The position numbers and the translations under genes were made by a program. A stretch of DNA of 64,000 bases from Amborella trichopoda (taxonomy: Eukaryota; Streptophyta; Magnoliopsida; Amborellales; Amborellaceae): the NCBI RefSeq assembly GCF_000471905.2, contig NW_006500351.1, positions 3,532,427 to 3,596,426 on the forward strand, written 5' to 3'. The notes under the pieces were generated by a model. The model was not told the origin of the DNA, did no database searches, and worked only from the letters and a program-made list of their open reading frames with translations. Each line of letters opens with the position of its first letter. Positions within the stretch are counted from its first letter, which is position 1. Shown piece after piece: positions 57,479 through 64,000 of the stretch.

Positions 57479-58714
57479 GCTTGCCCCACCAAATGATGTG
57501 CTTCAAGAGAGAAGTATGAAATTCAGAAAATTTCCTTCGGCCTTTTTACTTTTTTCTTCCTGGCCAAAGGACCACGTGAACGTTGAGGAGATTCACGTAA
57601 TGGTGCAACTAGGATGCTCAAATGTTTGGATGCAATGTACAGGTCCATCCGTGGAGACTTTAAGGGGATAAGAGACTTTTTGAGGAATCTTATCGAAGTC
57701 CTCACCTCGTGTGGATTGTTTGTGATTCTTAAGTTGAGGATTTTGTACAAACCTCGTCAGTCAGAATCAGACCCGTCTGGCAATTGAGTGCCGTGTCGAA
57801 GGACATTGTTCCCATTTGGTTTGGGTTTCTTTGTCTTGGATAGATAACAAAAGAGCCTTTGGTTGGCACTCATCTGCATCATACGCCAGTTATTCCTTGG
57901 CGAGTAGGATACCTCAGTTTATCGAGGTGACCAGCTTTGGGTATAACCCCTACCCACTGCTAACAGGTCGTTAAATAGGAGATCCAAAGTCATGGCTAAC
58001 TTAACCTTCTTGGGGCATCTTTTGGTTTGTCGAAATGATTTCCTTATTTGTTTGATGTGGATAGTTTGCTGAAGAGCCTTTTGTCGGCGCTCGTACGTTG
58101 TGCCCCAGTTATTCCTTGGTGGTTAGGGTACCTTAGTTTATCGAGGTGACCATCTTTAGGTGTAACTGTGGTGCAACTACGACAATTAAGATCCCTCTCT
58201 TCTTCGAGAGAGGCTTCAATCATGATTCCCGCTCCAAATTCATGGTTGATTCCTTGGCGAGTAGGGTACCTCAGTTTATCGAGGTGACTAGCTTTGAGTA
58301 TAACCCCTACCCACTGCTAGCAGGTCGTTACATAGCAGGTCCAAAGTCATGGCTGACTTAGCCTTATCAAGGCATCCTTGGCATCTAGAAGTGCATTTCG
58401 TAACCTCCTGGGAATGATGCTCTTCTTCATGAGACTTGTCGTGCTTTCTTGGCGAATATTCTGTCCTTCAAGTCCTTTTTGCAACTGGGCTCAGGCTGTT
58501 GGATTCTTTTCCTTGAAGCTCGTATTTTTTGGGTCCTGGTATGGTGACATTAGGGATTTTTCTTTCTTTGAATGTGGGCAGAAGCCGCCTTTTGAGGCGA
58601 ACGCTGCATCAACCTGTTTATTGGTCTTAAGCATCCTTTGTTGATTTTCACTTTTGGGAAGCGGTGTCGTAGAGACGGCTTTCACCAACTTCTCTTTTTT
58701 ATTTAGGGCTCTTT
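57479..58714 (-). other. Internal 3' region of element C
   Basis: No gene. It is the inverted counterpart of element B 48.9-49.7 kb, with the CAACCTGTTTATTGGTC string near 58610. A block GGCGAGTAGGRTACCTCAGTTTATCGAGGTGACYAGCTT occurs three times, near 57900, 58110 and 58255. Confidence 0.5.
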
Positions 58715-58890
58715 TACGCATGACCTTTCGGCCATGTTCACCTTTATTCTTCCATTTGTACTCACGATGCCCTTTAGGGTTTTCACCATGCCTGGGTTTT
58801 TATTTTCGGAACTCTTTTACTCATGGTTTCGTGACCATGCCTGTTCGTCATTTTTACTCATGGAGTTCCCTTGTTAAGGTATACACTATG
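58715..58890 (-). repeat. Hairpin minisatellite, class 2, element C
   Basis: It is complementary to the array in B. CATGGT/ACCATG is a perfect 6-bp stem at 58822-58839, where B has one mismatch. CATGACC/GGCCATG with a G-T pair lies near 58720-58736. An inner CCCT/AGGG hairpin lies near 58770-58785. Each has TTTTAC on its plus-strand left, the complement of GTAAAA. Confidence 0.65.
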
Positions 58891-58934
58891 TCCGCTATTT
58901 CATTCATTTTTTCTCTCTACTTTTTTGTGAAGGC

Positions 58935-59770
58935 TTGTTTATGGTCATGCCTCCCTAACCTATGCGAAGCCTTTTAATGTCATGCGGTTAGGATGTGCAC
59001 CATGGTTTAAGGTCATATAGCTGAACCGTAATGGTGATGAATGGCAGTCTGTGGAGGCCATGGAGTGAGTATGGTAGTGGTTTTAGCTCACTTTTGAGGA
59101 GATGGCATGAGGTTACCTATGAAAGATGGATGATGTATAAAAGGTGGGTAATAAAATGGTGACCCACTATCTTACGACAAGTATAAGTGGCAGGATCGTT
59201 CGCCGTTTTATGAGCGCAGGTGAGACTCACTGGGGAATGATAGAGGATGATGAAGTGAATGGACTCACTAGGAAGGAAGTGAAGGTGGTGCACGCACACG
59301 AATGGGTCGGTTAGGGAAGACGTGAGTGAAGATGCACATAAAAGGTATATGCGCGTATGTGGGGGTGAGTTTATGGTCATACCTCCAGGACCTGTGCATA
59401 ACAGTTTATCGTCATGCGGCCAGAATATGCACTATGGTTTTGGGTCATATAGCTTGGATCATAGTTATGCAGTTTAAAGTCATGCAACTAGGATCATGCA
59501 GTTTAAAGTCGTGCGGCTAGACCTCCACTACAGTTTATGGTCGTATAGTTTGGACAATGGTGCTGAGCCTTTTAACGTCATGTGGCTAGGATGTGTACTA
59601 TAGTTTAAAGTCATATAGCTTGGACCCTGCAGTTTAGGGTCGTACAGCTAGACCTTCGCTACAGTTTATGGTCGTATAGTTTGGACCGTGCCATTTAAGG
59701 TCGTGCACCTAGACTAAGGCTATGTAGTTTAAGGTCATACAATACGGACCAGGGTGTGGGTCACCATGTA
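58935..59770 (-). repeat. Hairpin minisatellite, class 1, element C
   Basis: About fourteen units, mainly at 59340-59770, carry GTTTAAGGTCA-like loops, the complement of TGACCTTAAAC. Perfect short stems include CTATA/TATAG (59598-59618), TGCA/TGCA near 59473, GTGC/GCAC near 59689, TGTA/TACA near 59725 and AGCC/GGCT near 59568. Confidence 0.7.
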
Positions 59771-59789
59771 GAAGCTCTAAATGGGTAGG

Positions 59790-60282
59790 TCTGTGGATAG
59801 CAATCTGACCTCCTACGGATAAAATAGTTAAGGCTATACACAAGCAGAGAGCTTTTTGATGAAGATGATGGCCCTACGAGGAGTGGCAAACGAAAGTGAA
59901 CGTTTTAAGAGATTAAGAGGGCAAGTGTGACTCCCTGGGGATAAAATGATTATACTGTAAAGAGGTTCAGATGGGAAGACCTACTTCATTGGGTAAAAGG
60001 GACAAATGTGGGTCCTTTATATCCTTGAGGACAAAATAACTAGGTGTGAGGCAGACCCACTGGGGGTTGCAACGGTAAAAATGACCCCTAACTCTGCGAG
60101 GGATAATAGGTTGCAGCATGAGTATGACTCTCCTACTAGGGATGAGAAGTCATGGCCTGAATTTGACCAACATGAGTATCACTTTGTTGAGGATAATAGG
60201 TCACAGTCAAGGTGCAACTTCACTAGCGTTTACAGTAATAGGACACACACGGCTTTAGCATGGGGTGTGCGACAATATAATG
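59790..60282 (+). repeat. Degenerate repeats with a GGATAAAAT/GGATAATAGG core
   Basis: Strings such as CGGATAAAATAGTTAAGG, GGGGATAAAATGATTA, AGGACAAAATAACTAGG and GAGGATAATAGGTYRCAG recur at roughly 50-75-base spacing. No gene is supported. Confidence 0.5.
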
Positions 60283-60540
60283 TTTGAAACACAGTCGGTG
60301 CTAAGCTCAGCGACCATTATTTCTTGAACACTCAGCCAACACTGTGTCTACTTTTTTTTTTTTTTGTGATAACGCAGCCGATGCTGAGGTTAGCCCACAT
60401 TATTTCTTGAACACTCAGCCGACACTGAGTGGTTGAAAACACAGCTGGTGTTGGGGTTACTGAGGACACAACCAGCGTTGGGGTTACTGAGGACACAACC
60501 AACGCTGGGTAGTTTCAACAACACAGCTGGCGCTGAGCGT
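60283..60540 (+). repeat. About 32-bp hairpin minisatellite upstream of the PMD promoter (element C)
   Basis: Units like ACACAGCYGGYGCTGRG repeat about every 30-60 bases. Arms alternate between CAGC/GCTG and CAAC/GTTG around a 4-base centre. The same repeat occurs at 61350-61680, downstream of the TATA box. Confidence 0.6.
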
Positions 60541-60728
60541 AGATTGGTATTCGGGCCATGACCCGAGCCCGACCTGGACTTGGCTTCTGTTGGAATTGTA
60601 TTTTCAAATGGTAATGAGACTTTCCTCGAACCTTGGGTCAAAAGCCTGACACGGCCCATCATCATTTGGCCTTTTAGGACGCGGCTAGCATTGCCAGTTT
60701 GCGAGGGGCATTTGAGGGAAGGATCCAC

Positions 60729-60737
60729 CTATATAAG
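60729..60737 (+). promoter_or_regulatory. TATA box of the PMD gene (element C)
   Basis: CTATATAAG followed by GGGGTAATCCACATTTTCACC. The 35 bases around it match the minus-strand promoter of the element B copy closely, more closely than the neighbouring leader does. Confidence 0.65.
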
Positions 60738-60759
60738 GGGGTAATCCACATTTTCACCA

Positions 60760-61717
60760 AAGGTAAAAAAAACTTAAGGTAAACAAATCAACAGTGAGAA
60801 GGAGGTTTTCGGTGAAGAGCTTCGGCAAACACAATGGGTGTTTCAGCAAGGGTTTTAGCATGAGCTTGTCGGCAAACTGGGGAAGTTCCGGTTGAGAGAA
60901 AGAAACGTCAGCAAGGAGGAGGGACATGTTTTTCCCAGAGTTTACAGGAATTTGCACCGAAAGAAGAGGGTTCATCAGGGAAATAGGAAGTTTTGACAGT
61001 GATTTTGAGGGTTCTAGCGAAGGGAGGAAGGGGCAAAGGTTGTAACAATGGGCTGTCCAAGGGTTTCCGACAGTTTTTAGCAGTTTTTCGATGGGCATAG
61101 TTGTTTCTCAGTGATTTGGGGGAAGTTACAGAGGATTTTCGGCCACGGAAGGGAGTTTCCAACAGGAATCCGAAGGGTGCGAGGAGGCAAACCGTCATTG
61201 AAGGTGGACGGTTGCAAGGAGGAAAACAATTGTCATCCACACGTGTGAGTCATGTGTCAGGCCAGGCTACTGTTGTCAAGCGGCGTAGCTGGGCTTCGAG
61301 GTGTCACGGGCATAATCTATGGTATGTGTGAGAGATTTGGGCCCAAGCGACAATTGTCTTTGAAAACACAGTCGATGCTAGACGTTGGCAAACACAGCCG
61401 GCACTAATCATTGGTGAACATAAGCGGCGGCAGGTGTTAGTAAACTCAGCCGATGTTAGGCTTTAGCAGACACAGCCGACACTAAGCTTTGAGTGCACAA
61501 CTGGTGCTGGATCCATGAAACCACTGTCGGTGCTAAGCTTCTGAAATTACAGCTGGTGCTAGACCTTCGTAAATGCAATCGGTGCTAGGATTTTGGAAAC
61601 ACAGCCGGCGCTTGACCTTTGTCAGTACAACTGACACCTAGCCACTTAAGACACAGTCGACGCTTATCCAGTGCCTTTAACAATTTTCCTTCAGGGGTGA
61701 ATCCTTGAGCTTTTATA
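60760..61717 (+). other. Long leader of the element C PMD gene
   Basis: No gene. From the presumed transcription start to the ATG there are about 950 bases. The 60.8-61.3 kb part is purine-rich with many GGCAA and GGGTTT strings. The 61.35-61.68 kb part is the 32-bp minisatellite with CACAGCCGGCGCT-type units. Short frames on the minus strand are not supported. Confidence 0.5.
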
Positions 61718-64000
61718 ATGGCTGAGTCTTCTTATCGAATTCCTGACATAAAGAACCTTCCAAGGGGAGGAGAACTCGGCACCTATGAATTTACTGGTGA
61801 GGCTCTATCAAGGGGCGAGCCCATTTGGCTGACAAAGCCAGTATGCAAACCAGAGTGGCCTCTCAGTGTCACTTTTATCACTGACCTGGTTCGTTTTGAA
61901 GTCTGCGAGGACAATGACGGCAATGTCAGTATCGAAGAAGGGGTGGCTCTCCTTCATTGCATGCACAGGAACGTAGATTCTAAGGAGAATTTGCCCACCC
62001 TAGGAAAGCGAATGGTGCGAACAAAGGGGCTAATGTGGTCAGGAAAAGGCCTTCAAATACAAGGGGAGCACCATTATTTGAAGGGATATTCTTCCTGGAC
62101 CGCCAAGGTGTTGGTGTCATACAGAGGCATTCTTGAACGTACTTCTCTGCTAGCAGCGGTCCAGTGCTCGAGTAGCTACTATGATCGATGTTCTAATATT
62201 GTCAAGGTACTTCTCGAGACATGGAGTCACATTAGCAATACCTGGTTTCTTGGGCATGAGGAAGCAGGAATCTCTTTGCTAAATCTTCATTTTATTGGGG
62301 GCCTTCTGATGATCGGGGCCATGTATGACGAGTTCGTGCCCCAAAACGCGGTCATCTTTAGTGGTGTTAGCTTGGGAGGGGAAGAGCCACCTGTCAGTCT
62401 TTGAAAGCTTTTCAAGGTTTACCAATTGTTCCATGGCTAGTCTAGCAATGGTCGTGTAACCTTCACCTAGTGGGTGAAATTATTTTGTGGGGACTTCCCT
62501 AAAGGTGGTCGAGGTACTTCGAGAGGGAAAGGGAAGCTAGTTGTAAAGGGGACGCCTCCCATCTATGAACCCGAGACTAGTGACAATTGCATATTCTTGG
62601 CTGGATATTTGGCCTTATTTTATGCAAGTCCATGCTCCCTGGAGGGGCTGATGACATTCGTCCAGGCACCGTCTACATAGCCTGTGACATGGCAAGAGGG
62701 CGTGAATACGCCCTTTCTCAACTTATTTTGTGCAATATAGATCATGGATTGGGGGCCATCTCCGGTGGAAAGGTTACAAAGGTAAAGAAGGAGGGAATGA
62801 CATTGTCGGAGGTGAGGCATTTCCTGGGGATTTTAAGACTCCATTCCTCATCCATTACGTATACGGGTGGCTAAGGGCCTATTTCCCTGCCACTTATGTA
62901 AGGAGCCAGGGCACGAGAAACAAATTGTGGCCCTTCTTGATGAGGACTGCTGACCAAAAGGCTATCTTCCATACCCCAAGGGAAGCTTAGAGCTTGTTTG
63001 GGAATGACTCCTTAAACATGCGGTGGGTCCCATTTCTGGTTGGGAACTTCACTGATCATGCTTTCATTGATGAATTGGGGAAGGAGTTAGACGACGCTTC
63101 AACAACCATTAGGGAGCTCATGTTCATCCTGAGCATTAGAGGAGGAGTTCTACCATATTAGACTCTGCACAGTGCCAGATTAGAGGGGTATTTCCCCCAT
63201 CACTTCGACCGTCAGCATGGGCTTGGTCCACATGTCTAAAAATGATAGAGATCAGCAAGTACTTGTTACCTCACTTCGGCATGAGGGTTCGAATGATTGA
63301 GGCCTATGCGAACTGGTGGAGAATTACCAGTAAAGGATATTGGGATGCTAATCACCACTAGAAAGGGGAGAACAGTAACTCGCATCTGGATACCAGACAG
63401 AGGAGATTGGTGGATACTCTTGATCTTGGCAAGGACCTTATCTTGGAATATCCCTCGAACTGGCATGCTTTAGGGATTCCTCAAGAGATAGCGGCCGATG
63501 ACGCCTCACCACAATTTCCCGTCATGAAACAGAGAACTGGGAGTGTCTATGATAAACAAGTTCCGTATTTGAATGGAATGAGGGCCGAATGGTCCCAGGT
63601 CAGGAGTGGCATCCCATTCAGGACTTCAACGCACTAATCTGGAGTGGTCCTCATAGTAGATTGACTGAGGGCCCCTTTCAAGGAGGGAATTCTATAGTGA
63701 CTACTCCCCCTCCGGCAGGGGGAGAGAAGAAGAAATGCTTCACCCCTACCGGCACTCATGCACTGGCTCAAGTTAGTGGGCATACTTGGAGGCGTAGGGC
63801 TGCCAAACTTCCCGTGATCTCAGAACCAGGAGGTAGCGCATCCTCCTCTGATCTTTTAGCAACTCCCCTAGTGTTACCTTCTGCCCTTTCTCCACCATCT
63901 TCTGTCTCTCCTGAATTGTTTCTTCTTCTTCAGTGACTGAAGCAAACAACTTCAACACTTCTGAGCCCATTGTTAATGCTTCTGACTAGGAAATGACTCC
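61718..64000 (+). pseudogene. PMD pseudogene of element C, runs off the window
   Basis: The first 228 codons (61718-62404) are open: YRIPDIKNLPRGGELGTYEF, EPIWLTKPVCKPEWPLSVTF, LPTLGKRMVRTKGLMWSGKG, then LLETWSHISNTWFLGHEEAG and LHFIGGLLMIGAMYDEFVPQ. Three in-frame stops follow (62402, about 62435 and 62468) in otherwise alignable sequence. The PMD core then shifts frame near 62630 and 62750: LILCKSMLPGGADDIRPG, CDMARGREYALSQLILCNI, FPGDFKTP, then YVYGWLRAYFPATYV. Later parts include LPHFGMRVRMIEAYANWWRI-like sequence near 63280 and a Ser/Pro-rich tail. This is the best-preserved copy. PMD function in these elements is unknown; related host proteins act in meristem maintenance and transposon silencing. 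Confidence 0.75.

Noticed and set aside
61718..62404. Intact domesticated host PMD gene
   Set aside because: Homologous broken copies at 46.5 and 17.7 kb, stops right after the open part, and element-specific repeats around it show that it is part of a mobile element.

Overview
The window looks like a repeat-dense intergenic tract of a flowering-plant nuclear genome. It holds one convincing host gene, a single-exon PADRE/DUF4228 gene at 908-1522 on the plus strand, followed by a foldback MITE. Almost all the rest is nested, decayed LTR retrotransposon DNA. I cannot name the species. No rRNA, tRNA or CRISPR array was recognised.

Layout. 1-2.2 kb: host gene and MITE. 3.4-4.7 kb: probable old LTR. 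5.6-13.6 kb: Ty3/gypsy element D on the minus strand, with a 3' LTR at about 5.57-6.79 kb, an antisense plant mobile domain (PMD) pseudogene on the plus strand at 9.2-11.0 kb, and integrase and RNase H at 13.6-11.9 kb. 13.65-32.9 kb: element A, with hairpin minisatellites and a minus-strand PMD pseudogene. This pseudogene is split by a Tekay-like chromovirus (17,704-26,556) that has lost its integrase. 32.9-53.4 kb: element B on the plus strand, with LTR, primer site, broken gag and protease, no reverse transcriptase or integrase, a convergent antisense PMD pseudogene, hairpin arrays and a 3' LTR of about 3.7 kb. A 1.3-kb solo LTR with an exact 5-bp target duplication sits inside its protease region. 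54.3-64 kb: element C, of the same family as B but inverted, so that B and C face each other with their 3' LTRs across about 0.9 kb. C leaves the window inside its PMD gene.

Shared plan. In B and D, and by position in A and C, the retroviral-type genes and a PMD gene run towards each other, and the PMD gene has its own promoter region near the 3' LTR. This fits the Tat-lineage Ty3/gypsy elements of plants, which are known to carry extra antisense ORFs and hypervariable tandem repeats before the 3' LTR.

Most interesting signal. Several unrelated-looking minisatellites in these elements are strings of short stem-loops whose loops or flanks are conserved while the two stem arms change together. 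One class keeps a loop like ACCTTAAA. Another keeps a GTAAAA tail. The arrays recur in A, B and C in corresponding places. All coding regions except the PADRE gene are broken, and element boundaries are approximate unless a target duplication is stated.
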